Shown: positions 51,101-64,000 of the stretch, piece after piece
How the letters are laid out: each line of letters begins with the position of its first letter
Numbering within the stretch: the stretch's first letter is position 1
Source: Campylorhamphus procurvoides
Lineage: Eukaryota; Chordata; Aves; Passeriformes; Dendrocolaptidae
Direction of reading: 5' to 3'
NCBI GenBank assembly: GCA_013396655.1
Contig: WBMV01001906.1
Span: 63,203-127,202, forward strand
Length of the DNA stretch: 64,000 nt
Position numbers and translations under genes: made by a program
The notes under the pieces: generated by a model
Databases searched by the model: none
What the model saw: the letters and a program-made list of their open reading frames with translations, nothing else
Told to the model about the DNA's origin: nothing

Positions 51101-54100
51101 TCCAGGCTAAAGGATCCATTATTTTAGACATTGCTCAGGAATAAATGGGGTAACCCCTGCCACACACACACACACAAAAAGTCTTAAGAAAAATTTGCAA
51201 GACTCATCTCCATGTTTCAAGCCTGATGAAATGAAGCTGAATTTTTGCTTAAAACCTATTAATAGGTTCTAAACTATTTTAGATGCAAACACTAAACACA
51301 GTGAATGGAAATCAGTAATTTGATGAGCCTTCTACTTAGGGATGGAATTCTGAGAGAATTTATGACTGACACCAGCTGTAATAAACTGGAATTGCAGCTA
51401 AATATTGAAATTATGCTTCAAGAGCAGACACCATTTCTTTAGATTCCAAGGAAGGCCAAGTGAGCCATGAATTCAAACTCATAGAGAATGGGTACCTTTG
51501 ATATATGGCCAAAGAGAAGAGGAGTTTTCTGTAAATGCATAAAAGATTATGAGATAATGTGCAATGTCAGAAATAATATGGAGACTGGAAATATCATTGT
51601 ATGAATAGTATTTGCTACCCAAATGGCTTATCTGCACCTTAGCGTAGGTGTAAGGTCATGTAAGGCTCCCTCAATGTAAACCAGGCAGGCCTGGCTGCAC
51701 GTAAGGTCAGCGGGGTGCCAGGCAGTCCCAGCACTCACCCTGACTGGGTGTCAGGGCCATGCAGACAGGGCTGCCTGCGATTTCCAGACTGGCATTTGCC
51801 TAAGCACCAGCTTGGGCAGTGGGGAGGGCACACACAGGGCCACCTACACCTGGCCAGTTGGATACCTACTGACATGACCAGCAGAAAGATTCCCACATAT
51901 GTACCCTGCCCTGGAAAAACCCCAATTACAGCACATTTCTGGGAAGGTCATAAACCTTAAGACAAGGATCCCTGAATTCAGAAAAGCAGAAAGGGCAGAT
52001 TTACAGACAGCATTACACAACCAACTAACCAAGTACCAGGCCTCCTGATACCACAAAACAGATTTAAAATCAATTAGCATAAATGGATCCGAACTGAGAG
52101 GACAGTAATGTTGTGCCATTGCCTTGCCACCTAAAACCTCAGAACTACTCGGATGATACTGACAGTTTCCTGAAAAAGAATCTTTTACTAAAGTTTTGCA
52201 CACACTTTGCTATTTCTTACTGGGGCCAATAATCTGTTTGGAAATTATTCTGCCTGTACAAAAAGAAAGCATTACTATGGGATAGCTTTGGTTGGGTGAC
52301 CCCCTTGATCTTCATGCCAGACTTTGAACAGTAGCACACAATACAAAAAATGAATAGATTTTCTTTTTCCTTAGCATAGAAAGCATCTGTTGATACCCAA
52401 GGGCTAGGGCCACTGTAAAGCAGATCCCCCTATGCCAATAAATCCCATAAATCTAGTTTCTGTAGAAGAAAACCACTGTACAACATGCTCTTTGGAGGAG
52501 GTCTGAGACGAAGAGATAGAAACAAATCAGAAAGCCAGGGGAAAAAAAGCTTAAGAAGTTTGATGAAACAGGATGAAAGCCCGATTGATAAGACACATTA
52601 CTCCTATTCCTGTCAGCTTAAAGAAATTTGCTGAAGCACAAAGTACATGTAGTTGGCAAAGGATGCATGCAGTTAACTGCCTGATGAGAGAGGGAGGCAG
52701 AGCATTCATCCTTTCTTCTGTTAGCCAGTGGTTAGCAGTGGTGAGACTTATTTAATCTTGTGTTTTCTCTGAGAGCAGATAAAATGGAATGGAATTACAT
52801 TCTGTGTTTCTGCCCTGCACTTGTGGGGCAGCACTAATAGGGAACTGTCACTGCTTGGGGCAGCTCCATTTCTGTGCTGGAGACCTTATGGTGTTCCAGC
52901 CCATAGGAGAAGGCACAGCAAACTGCTCTGAACCAGCATGTATGTGCACATGTTCCTGATTTCAGCTTTACCAAGATAGCTGTGTAAAGCAGACCATTCA
53001 AATTCTCCTCTAAATATCAACCTTCTCCCAACCATTTCCATTCCTGCTTGCTTTCTCTGAACTGATAAGAGGTCTATGAGCATATTCTCTTCTTTGCTTC
53101 GTGCAGAAAAAAACCCACCATGTTAAAACATGTTCACTACCAACAGCCTCTTAAAAGTTGTTTTGGAAATCTACTCTGATTTTCCAATGCTTTGTTTCTA
53201 ATTCTGTCATGTCCCCCTTTTCATACAACAGCTTCATAAATCTGCTCACACTCACTTCTAATTCTTTGTCTCTCAGCCAGAATTTGTGTTATAGAGGATA
53301 ACAGAACATAGCAGCCCCCACCCAGGCTCTAAGGTGTGAAGAAACTGCTCACCCTTACCACATGGTCACAGTTTAGAGTGAAAAATAAAAACTGCCTATA
53401 AACTGAAAGAACTGTTTTGAAAAATGCATTGTGGAGGGCTGACTGGAAAGCACATTTTCTTTTTTGCAGGCTTTATTTACTTGTTTATTTTACCACAGCT
53501 GGGGATGAAGCAGGGATGAAGCTCATATGCATGAGGAATTCCTCCCAGTGGGGCAAGCTGAGCAAAGCAGATAGCAGGGTCAGGTCTGGAGCTGCTGACA
53601 GCAGCATGAAGGTGATGTCCCTGCTTCTGGTCCAGGCAGCACCCCCAGAGGGACTGACAGCTCTGCCATGAGCCTGGGCACCTCCAGCCTGGAAGCATGA
53701 GCATGTTGGGCTGCAGAGCTTGGAGAGTGCTCCAGAGCTGGGGATTTGGGTATGTCTCAAAGCCAGGCTTCCTGGTTTGGGGAACACCCACCCCTCAACA
53801 GTGGGAACTCTTGCTGAGGAGCCTTCAACAGGACGAGGAGCACAGCAGACTCATGTAATCGCCCTTCAGCCCCTACCTTATCCCCAAGTATCCCTGAGAA
53901 TAGGTAAGCCCTGCTTTTCTCTCACTGAGATACTGTACAACCAGGTGAATCTGTGCCTACTCTTTTCTTTGCATCTAGAATAGTCCTCTGGGTGTTCCAC
54001 CTGGTGGAATGTCTGACCATGCTACCAATATCTGAGTATGTTCATCAATCATAAAACAAACACGGTTACAAACTGAGGTGCACGTGACAAAAATGCCAAA

Positions 54101-56500
54101 CTAATTAGATTATTGATAAAAATTTGTCATATTCTATCACTGTGCTTTGCTTTCCATACCTACCTCTGATCTTATGCCAGTTTTGCACTGGCACAACTCG
54201 TTTGACTTCAGTGGAGCTAATGCTGATTTGTAGCAGCAGGCAGTCAGAATCCGGCCCTTTTTTTTCTTTTGCAATGGATCCCTAGGGAAAGCTTGTCCAT
54301 CTTCAGCAGCTGTTGCTCTGCTACATCTGTCTAACTTTCCTTTTTAATGTCCATTTTTCCAAGGTTTTTTTTAATGCCAATCAGTGTGATATAACATCAT
54401 TCAGTTTTCCCTTTTGCAATCAAGTTTTAGCAATCATAGCCAGATGTTGTTTTCATTACAATCCCAACCCCTTCTCAATAAAGTTTCAATGTTTAACTAT
54501 CAAGAGCCCCCTTTCCTTCCAATTGCCAGATCTTCATGCTTTCATAACCTATTGCACCCTGGTATCCTGTCTGTCTACAAATATGGCACATTTGATCACC
54601 CCTGAATGTTTGCCTTTGTATTCTTTTTGCTTTCTTTTCCTGTTTCTTCTGCAGAGTGTACTTTATCCTCAAACCAGGTCAGTCCAAAATACTACAATGC
54701 AGTTCTGTGTCTAAAGATATTTAGACATCATTAGGTAGCAGGTGGGGGAGGGCAGATGGAGGCCGATGAAAATTTATCGATTTCAGGGTCTGAACTTTAA
54801 AGAACTGCTTGATCCTTTTCTTTCAAACTTCTCCACATGTTGAGGAGAGAGAGAGTTGATATATTCAGTATTATACTCTGTGTCTGCAGGGATAAGTTCC
54901 TTCACAAGCCAACCAGCATTTGATTTTTATGTTATAAAATCCAGACAGTTTGCCATCTAAGGAAATGTTTCTATGAGGGATGAAAAGAAATAACATACTT
55001 TACACAAAATCACCACCTCCACATTGTACATTGCTCAGGGGCTCTTGTGTGACTACACAGTTGTGCTAACAAGGGGATATAATCTCACTCATGGAAGAAA
55101 GCAGAAACAGAAGGTTAAATTCCTCTCAGCAGAACAAGGGGTTTCACACGTGCAGCCAAGGTGTGAGGAATTCAGGTAAGCCTAGAGCAGGCACGGTGAA
55201 TGAACAAGCAGAAGAAAATTTGTCTGAATGAGTCCATTAAGCATGGACTTCTGTCTCAAGTGCAGGCCGGGTTTGCTCTCAGCAGTTCTGAACCACGGAA
55301 AGGAGGAGCCAGGGCCAAGCCTTTACCACTGTGTTTGCCGAGTCATAGCAACAGAACAATGACGGCACTTTCCTAAAGCAGCTGCCTGGCTCTTAGAAAT
55401 GCAGGTTAGTGCATTGTGTGCCAGATATAAGGAAGGGGTTTCAGAGCTAATTCTGTATTCAATTTGATTGCAAGATTAATTCCCAAATGGTGCTATTTAT
55501 GAGCAGATCTTCACCATACCATGTTTTCTCACTGCAGAATAGAGAGGTTATTATTTAGGCTCCAATCTTGCAATCCAGCACACAGTGGCAGTTCTTATGT
55601 CCAAGAAGATAAGCACCTACTCCCAATGAATTAATGATACAGGCTACATCCATATAGATAAGACTGAAGGACCACACTTATTCTGAAGAAAATTTATCTC
55701 CCTTAAAAATGAACTTAGAAAGGATCGACAATTAGACTCCAAGCAGCACTGGGTTTACTCTGTAGTGGTTTGAAGAATCTGGCATATGAAATCCACAGGA
55801 AACGAGACAATGAAGGTCTTTGTCATCACATACCTCATTGTTACCCACATTGTGCCAACTGCCAAAAGGAATGAAGACTGGCATAACAGCTGCTAAACAA
55901 AGAGCAGGCAAGGATGGAATTACCTATAATGCAAAGATTCCTCCTGATCTATTGCTGCAGAAAGAAAACCCAACTTGTTAGATTAAAACACAGCTCATGA
56001 GTACATCAGTCAACCTCACTGAACAGCTAAGCAAATTACTCAACTCTCCTTTTCAAAATTCAACTTGTGCAGTTTCTTTGCTAAGAGCAATGACATTTAA
56101 CAGGATTCTTTAGATCACTTCAGTAATGCAATGTACTAATTACAGTAAATGCTCTCTGTATTTTACTAGTAGCTTGATAAAATTGATTTGATTTTCCTTT
56201 TCATTAGCAAAGGAAACAAAAAATTAAAGCCATGGTTACAGGTTGGAAAAGAGCTGCATTATGGTTCAGCACTGCTATGAAGAGGAAAGGAAAGCTGAAG
56301 AGAAAGAGAAGCCTGAAGAAATGGAGTATTTTTTGCTAGCATAGCAGAAGCAAATATATAACCCACTTATAATATATTTTGCATACATATTAATATAATT
56401 GGAGTTTTGGGGGAAAACCAAAGGGCTCAATTACAGCTGTTTGGTGCGAAGTACACAGGTTTTTATACAGAAAAGATACCATGTAAAAACACTGGCTCCA
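48101..56500. other. Intergenic DNA, no gene recognised
   Basis: Contains the (CA)8 tract, a GC-richer exon-like patch at about 53490-53830, and an ancient repeat-like fragment at about 54180-54262. No exon of a known gene is recognisable; in particular I see nothing like the multi-pass TMEM26 expected upstream of CABCOCO1. Confidence 0.5.
51161..51176. repeat. (CA)8 microsatellite
   Basis: Eight uninterrupted CA dinucleotides followed by a short A run. Confidence 0.95.
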
Positions 56501-59112
56501 GTCAAATACTCTTAGGCCACAGGCCTCAAGGAGAAACTTGAGCTGGTGAGCCACCTCTCACACTGGGTTCTTTAAAATGGTAACAGGAGGCCTGTTGGCC
56601 AGATTCTTTGCTCTGGAAGGAAAAAGGAGCTCAGTAGCAATTTCAAGAGCATACAGAACACGTCCCAGTTGTGCTAGTTCATTTCTGCAGATGTACCCTT
56701 GGGTGCAACACTTACATCAACATTTTGTGGCTAAAGGTGGCTGGGACATGCAGCTCCATCCTGCTCCCTTCCACAGGGCCAGGACAAGGTGCCTCACTCT
56801 CTCACGCTGACAATGGTGGTTGCTAAACCACCAGGTCAGGTTTCTGTTATATAAGGTGTGTTATTAATACAATGGGTAGAAGAAAAAAAGTATTAGGAAA
56901 AAAATACTGTGCAGCAGATGCTGCTGGGAGGAAAGGGTATGAGCTTCCTCTCTTTTGCTGTAGCTCCTGTTCACTACTTCATTGTAACACTAAATCTGAA
57001 TAAACTGGAACGTTCCCAGTTTCATCCTGAACCTCAAATGCCAGATATTTTGCAGTCCCATTTGCCCATACCATCACCAGGCTCAATATTCACTTCTTAA
57101 AGTAATGATGATATATGGGTGGCTTTGTGACCCACATCACCAATGGCCTGTCACAGCCTCCCCCACCACAGACAGAGAAGAAAGATCCTCCTGGCATTCA
57201 GGAAAATCACAGCCCCTTTACAGACAAGGGAAGGACAGACAGGCTTCCCAGCAACAGTTAGCTGAGAAAAATAAGCAAGGCCCCTCATTTCCTCTCTCTC
57301 CCCCTTCCCCACCCATTTGGCAGGGCTGAAAGGTTTCTGAGCTCAGGGTGCTGCTATTGTGGATACACAGTCACTTCATGCTTATGAAGCATTCAGTCAC
57401 TGCAGAGATGGGGCTGTATGGTAGATAAGTACTTTCTGTGAGAAAGTGCTTTTTAAATTGTGGGGTCCAAACAACTATTGAGCTAGGAATAAAGAAACAA
57501 GATAATTTCTCTGCTATCACATTTTTGAGTGTTACAGTTAGGAGGAAAAAAAAGTCACTCAACTCTAACATATATGACAAATACGTATTAATTATCACTA
57601 GAAACATTTTTCATTTCACTGTTTTCTTTCCCTTGTAAGGTCTAAACTTGCAAACTTTTCTCAAGCACATTTTCCTCTACAAGATAACTGAGTCTTATTG
57701 GGGCAAATACTTCAAATCTTGGGCACTGTGGTCATGTGAACGAGAAATAAAGTGCAGTATATGAACAAATCAATGATAAGAAATAGAACAAGTGTTATAT
57801 TCCACTCCAGCTTACAATTTCCTGTTCACTTAAGCAGAACCAGATCAAGACACTAACTTCTAATGCAGAAAGAGGATTCTAAGGTGGAGAGGAAGAAAAG
57901 AAATTGTTGTTTAGGGTTTTTTTTAGCTTCTCTTTATGTATTACTGTGTTATTCAGCTTGATGAGAGAAAACTACCATTGATTTCGTTCATCTATCCAAA
58001 GATGTCCAGAATTGTCACTCAGGGACACAGACATCAGGTAAATGTGGTGTATTACAAACTTTTATTTCTTATAATATTGAAGATGCAGCCAGAAAAGTAC
58101 TATTGGGCAAGCATCTAAGGAGAGTTGGGAGGGTAGATTATCCCAGGTAAATGCAGAAAACCCTTCTGAAGTTGGTGCCTGGACTCAGCACCAAGATCCA
58201 GGGTGAGCCTTCATGCTAGAACTGAGGAGTGAGCTCTTCCTCCTCACTCAGTGAGAACTCTCTTGCTTCCCTTTTACCCCCTAACGATTCTACAGCAAGT
58301 GAGCCTGCAGGCAGAAAGGGCATCTCAAAAGGCTTTTGCCCTCTCCATCTTGTGCAGGAGCACAAGTGTAAGGCAAGCCAACAGGGATTCAGGGACACAG
58401 CTTTTTAAGATGAAAGCATTGGAGACTGATGCTGTGCTTTCTCTGGAGCTCACTATAGAGAGAAGATAAATATGAGCTCATTTCCTATTGAAGCACACAA
58501 AATGTAAAATAAATACTGCCATATATGCAGAGGATTTAATTTCCTGTAACAGCATTCAAACAGCCTTACCAGTGTTTACCTCCCTACACCAATTCAATTT
58601 TATTCTTGAGTAATGGAGTCAGATGATCAATTTTACAGGATATTCTCCCAATGAGCTGTCAGATATATGCCAAGAATTTCAGGTGGCATTACCAAGCTAT
58701 TTACTGACCTGCCTAAGCTGCAGCGAGTGAAACACAAACGTAGGGTAAGTAGTTCAGCATGGTGCTCCCTACACAAATATAGACTGCAGTGAACCAAAAG
58801 TGTTGGGGTATTTGATTAAATATCACATTGCCATGAGCTGTTTTATGTGCTAGTGATGATCCTGAGGCAATAATCATTATAGGAACTTTCACCTATGTTC
58901 TCATCCCCCCACACACAGCCCCAGTTTTACTCTGCTCATTTGGCAGGACTTGGTATCTTTCAGCTTGTTTCCCTGTCTGCCCAGCGTCCCATTGCAGCCC
59001 CCATCCCTCCTCATTTCTCCTACAAGGCACAGGACTGGAATGGCCCCAGAGAGGGCCAGAGAAATGGGCAGCTTAGTATCCTCACCCCTAGCTCTGCTCC
59101 TTGGTTCCTGTT

Positions 59113-59137
59113 AAAAAAAAATAAAAATAAAAAAAAA
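59113..59137. repeat. A-rich low-complexity tract
   Basis: Runs of A interrupted by single T residues (A9 T A5 T A9 pattern). Confidence 0.9.
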
Positions 59138-59790
59138 TCAAGGGTGAAGGAGCAAGGAGAGGCTTTTGGTGGATCTTGAGATGAAACAGCAGGTCACAGA
59201 CCATGAACCTGAACCGCTGCTCTGCTCTTATCTTCCATAATCATTCAGCTGCTTGGCACCTGCCCTGCCTCTCTGTCAAGTCAAGGTATGTAAGGAGAGA
59301 ATTTGGTCCTATGCTATTACTTTGTTTTAATTCCTTTCCCAGAGAAAATTCACTTCAACAGTTTGATATAACTTTTTAAAGAATAGATGATATTAGCTGC
59401 CTCCTGCAGATAAGGCTTCTGACTTTTAAAGTCCCTGTTTTCACTCCAATACTTTGATTAAAGGTTTAAAGAGATTCATTTTGGTAATTTTAACTTCTTT
59501 CTCTGGAAACTGGTAAAGGCTAGAGTGAAAAAAAAATCCTGAATCAGGACTTGTGTTCCACTTTTCTGTGTTACATATAGTAAAATTTCCACCTCCAGAA
59601 GAAGTTGGGATGTTTGCATAGTAGGTAACCCACATTCATCCTGTCTTGGGGCTCTGCCTGCATGTGGGAAGACACAGGTCACAGGTCAGCTAAAATACTG
59701 GAACTGCACTGGTTCAAATCAGCAATGGTCAAGAAGCATCAGACCTGATATGGAAACTTTAGTCAGGCTTGAACTGTTGGTAGAACAGCA

Positions 59791-59910
59791 GCAAAATAAA
59801 GCAAACCTCAAAAAACAAGCAAGCAAAAAACACCATCAAAAAACCCCAAACAAAAACTAACTAAACAAACAAACAAACTCCACAAAAGAAACAAACAAAA
59901 ACTAAAACCA
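59791..59910. repeat. (CAAA)n-type A-rich tract
   Basis: About 120 bp composed almost wholly of A and C, with a clean aaacaaacaaac core near 59863-59878. This kind of tract often marks the tail of a degraded retroposon, but no body is recognisable upstream. Confidence 0.85.
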
Positions 59911-62900
59911 AAATGCTATCACACTGTGTGGGGAAAAATTCATCTTATGTAGCTGCCTTGAATTTTGTAGCATTAAATTTATTTTTAATAATAATCAGTG
60001 TATGTGAGTCCATGCATGAAAGCTTGTCCTTAGCAATGCTGTTTTTTTAGCAAAGTCTGCCTTCACACCCCAGTGTAAAAACATCTTAGCCACAATTGCT
60101 ATAGAGGATAATGAAGCAGATTGGAATGAAATTATTTTTTAAAAGCATCTATTGGAAATATTTTGCTTAAAGTAATATAAATTGATCTATAAATATTATT
60201 TCACAGCTTGCCAATAATAGCAAATATAACATGCTTCCCTACAATGGTGCATTAAGACATAATAGTTGAAGCATTTTTATTTGTTTGGGTTACATTTAAA
60301 GAGTCAATAACAGCAGATACTACTTTGCTCTAATGCAGATGTGCTTTTTCTTCCTTAATCACACTATTTGCTCCTTGCAATGAAAAACAGCTCATCACTG
60401 AGTTTACTGTCAAGTAAATATCTAAATAACCCCAGCCCCTCAAATGAAAATTCACTGTGAATCTTAAAAATTGACACAATTTTAACATTCCATACCAAAG
60501 GTTTTTCAGACCTGATATTTTAAACAAATTGCTTTTTGAGCAATTCAAATACCACTGCTCTACAAAACAAAAACATCTTTTGCAATGCCTATTGTATACA
60601 ATTTCTTCTATGACTCCTATTAGTACTTTTGTCATTAACTTTTATTTACCTTGTGACATTTAACAACTCAAAAGGGTTCAAAAGACACTGTTTCCTTCCA
60701 CAGCAAATGACTTTGCTATCTATTAGATGAAAAGATACCCAATACAAATTCATATCTAATGTTGTATACAGGAAACTGGAGTACTTTCAATTAGACTGAA
60801 TATCCACTTTAATCACTGCCCTTCAAACATTACCTGGAAAGATATCCCTTCATCTGGGAAATGAGAAACATGTGTATATCAATTTTCTGGTTCAGCTGCT
60901 GTAATTCACTATTCCCACACACAATCACTTACCAGACAGTTTCTTTCCCTCTCTCCCCACCTCTGCCTACCTCCCTTTCAAGGTGTTTTCATGTCAGGCC
61001 CTGTTTATGTTTTATCTCATTTACATTATATTGAAACTAAACCTTACATTATATTCTGACTTTGCTACTGTCACCAGTAGCTACATTACCCACTGTTTGT
61101 TTCATATGTGTACTCATAATTTTACCCCTCTGGTTGCTTTTTTATCTCCTGATTCACAATAAGACATGAGATTTCTTAGGCCACCAGGGAAAGCAGAATC
61201 CACTAGAGCAGAAGGAAGAGGTTACAGGTATTAGGCAAAGCCGCCACCTTAAGCTTGAAGAATTACAGTTGTTCTCTACTGGTGACATGACTAACTTTTT
61301 TTTGTTAGTGTAGCAGTGTACTTAATGTTCAGCTGACTCTTTAAATTGGCTTAGCAATAAATACTCCTCATTTACATTTTTATGATGTAAAAGCTACATA
61401 ATCATCAGAAAGTTTTGATTTTTGTTCTAGTAACTTCACAATGGATTTTCTCCCTCCCCCTGCCCTTAAATGCTGCTCTTGTGTCCTTTAAATTCTGTTC
61501 ATTTTCACTGCTAAAATTTTCCTGGATATCTTGGTTTTAAGTGTCTTATATGTTAAGCCTTAATACCTATTTAGTTGAGAGTTACCTCTTTTGTTGAACA
61601 CTGTTTCCAGACTATATTTGGATGTTCCAAGGTCTGCATATTTCATGGGTTTTTTGCAACAGACCCTATTGGTTTGACTCATAGATCTCACACATATCTA
61701 ACCTTGCAGATACATTTTTCTACAGTTCAAACCATTATTTTTAGTGAAAACTTCAAAATCTGCTATCACTGAAGACCTGGCAAAACAGCTGCTCTGATGT
61801 GCACACAGAAGCCCCATCTGCACTGCTCTTTTTTCCACTGTTTCTCTACAAGCCCATGACTTTGCTCTTCACTCATAAAGACACCATAGTTTGTTTCTCA
61901 GATTGGAGTGTTGCTAGGAGTCTGCCAAAGGATATTCATCCACTGATGTTCTCTGAGCAAACTGACAATGTTTTTATTCCCATCTGAACTGGTCACTTAG
62001 TTGATTATGCTACATAATGAGTGATAGACCGAGCCACACATTATAAATCACATTCCCCAGCGACTCAACATCAAGTCTTTCAGTCTCTTTTCAAAGCTTA
62101 TAGAAAAAAAACCCCTAAAAGCTCCACTCCATCAAGGGTCCCTTTAGGCCAAGATGAAAAGCAGATTCACATTTATCAATCCTTGAACAAGAAAACTATC
62201 AATCACTGAAAATACTTAATGCAAAACAGTGAAGAATGTTTGCTAAAGGCAAACAGAACTGAGCACGGAGTTACTCAGGAATACAGGGTCAAGTCAAATA
62301 CTGATTGTCTCTGCAGATACACACAACCTATACATGACACAAAGACACGCTGCCCTTTGCCTAAACAAATCAAGATCTATAAATCATGCTGACACTCACC
62401 ACAGTTTAACTCTCTCACCTGAGAAATTACAGCATTCTTGCTGTTTATGACTTGCAGGGGAACAGTGCAACAAGAATTTGTCCTTGTGAAATTTAACTGT
62501 TTCCAGGGTATTTTCAGAGGTCTGGCAATATCAGCAAGCTGTACCATGTTGCTGTAAGTAAGGAGTGACTTCATATTGTTGCATGGGATGCAGTGTAATT
62601 GTTGCTGCTTGAACAGAGTACTTGAAGTTTTGCCTTGCCAGCCAGCAAAGGCAGATCTGAGACTGCCTGTTTACACACAGAAACATATTTCTCTAGAAGA
62701 ACTGGCCACATTGACTCTCACCAGCCAATTTTAATGAGACCAATTTGTACCGAAAAATGGATTAATGATGTAAGGCAATTACTTAGCACTACATGTGTGC
62801 AAAGAAAACTTTTTCAGCAAGAGAATAGAGTCAGTCACCTCTAACAAGGTCTGTGCCCATAACCTAATTTCATTTGTTCTCTGGGATTCCTAAGATGTCC

Positions 62901-63650
62901 ATTATAATGATATTCAAGTTTGAATTTCAGTCACTTCTTACATTCAAAGAAACCAGCCTTTTGACTAAACTGATCTCTCAGAGCAGGAAATGCAGTATAT
63001 TGCTAAAACTATGGTCCCCACACAATTAGCACAAGCTACATTTACTCAGTAAGTCACTCACTTCAGTCTCTGCAGTGTCATGGAAGACCTTGAAATGTGC
63101 CCTAAGCAACAACAACAGTATTTCAAATAACCCCCTCAAATTCCCACAAATTTAGACAAAGTGATACTGAGCAACTGACAATCTCCAAGAGACCTTCTGT
63201 AAAATACAACTTTTTGACAATTAAATTATCAGAGGAAAAAGATCAGAAAAGGTAGTATTGTGAAACCAATTCGTTCAGCCCCAAGGAACACTAGCAGGGT
63301 AACACACTCATTGCTTTAAGGCTGGTGTGTTGCAACTGATTGCTCTCAGTATCCGGGAGGATATGTGCAACCTCTGGTTGTAGCTGCTTCTACAGCAGCT
63401 GTGACTTTCCCTGGTATCTATCAAGTGACATGACAGCTTTTCTCCTGGTTGGCAAAACATGTAGAAACTTGATGATCTCTCCCATTTCTATGACTCCATT
63501 AAATTTTGGCAAAATCAGCTAACAGTTATTCAGTACAGAAAAATAAAACACCAGACAGACTTGCTTGTATAAGTCTAAAACTGATCCAAATACCACTGCA
63601 ATGTTTGAAAAAATTCCAAAGGTTAGATTTACAAATGTTAACATGCACAT

Positions 63651-63665
63651 AGAGAGAGAGAGAGA
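63651..63665. repeat. (AG)7 microsatellite
   Basis: Seven AG units followed by agaagaaagg. Confidence 0.9.
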
Positions 63666-64000
63666 AGAAAGGTGACACATACATGATTGCTTGCAAGTTA
63701 TCAGGAATATTCTCTTCTAATCACTGAAGGACAATAATTTTTCCTTCATACTCAGATCCTCTCTGACCAGGCAGAAGAGTTTGTTCTTGGTCCTTGATGG
63801 TTTGGATGCATCCACCTCAGCAGATTGGCTTGGAGCAGTCTAGCACACAGATGGGGCTGCCCTAACCTCTGCCAATAGCTCTAATCTGAACGTACAGCCA
63901 GCTAGCTGAGGACCACAACTACCTTTGATTCCAGTGCTATTCCTAGCAGGGCTTGAAACTCAAATGCAGCCATGTGGCAGCACAGTTTAAGAAGAGAAGC

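Larger units (their letters stand above)
56501..64000. other. Intergenic DNA, no gene recognised
   Basis: AT-rich sequence with A-rich tracts (59113-59137, 59791-59910) and (AG)7 at 63651. No coding exon or named repeat is recognisable. Confidence 0.5.

Noticed and set aside
54313..54714. 133-codon plus-strand frame rich in F, L, C and S
   Set aside because: Pyrimidine-rich DNA gives this composition by chance; no domain or splice context.

Overview
This is vertebrate nuclear DNA, almost certainly from a bird. The best evidence is several CR1 LINE fragments, one of them with a recognisable 3' tail, and an LTR-like repeat of a kind I know from avian genomes. The background is AT-rich and about 98-99% of the window is non-coding. 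I see no bacterial-style genes, rRNA, tRNA, CRISPR array or intact mobile element. Nearly all open frames longer than 60 codons are chance frames.

One protein-coding gene can be assembled, on the minus strand. Its pieces are a CpG-rich promoter with a tiny first coding exon (27340-27357) and four internal exons (19847-20067, 16781-16950, 13570-13714, 9347-9416). All exon boundaries have AG acceptors and GT donors, and the reading frame stays open across every junction, giving 208 codons without a stop. From the character of the conserved part (a DYYSAGFLWAKEMNF-like helical core and an FFSIEQAKAIIDY segment) I call it the avian CABCOCO1 (C10orf107) orthologue, a cilium-associated protein. That name rests on recall of the family, not on a search. 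The 3' end of the gene was not found; it lies either unrecognised below 9347 or beyond the left edge.

Region by region: 1-9346 is downstream intron or 3' flank and holds an old CR1 copy. 9347-27357 is the gene body with AT-rich introns and two more repeat-rich stretches, a CR1 at about 20900-21195 and an LTR-like element plus CR1 at 26100-27305. 27200-27800 is the CpG-rich promoter and an adjoining 20-bp-unit minisatellite. 29063-29417 is an assembly gap. 29418-31406 repeats 27074-29062 with no net length change. 31407-64000 is about 33 kb with no recognisable gene, probably upstream intergenic DNA.

The most important observation for a user is the 1989-bp direct duplication flanking the N-gap. 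It is most simply an unmerged contig overlap, so the second promoter and first exon (29684-29701) are probably not real. The most interesting biology is a four-unit, 12-residue acidic repeat encoded in exon 2, and a CR1 insertion that reaches to within about 35 bp of the first splice donor. I did not find a previously undescribed biological system.
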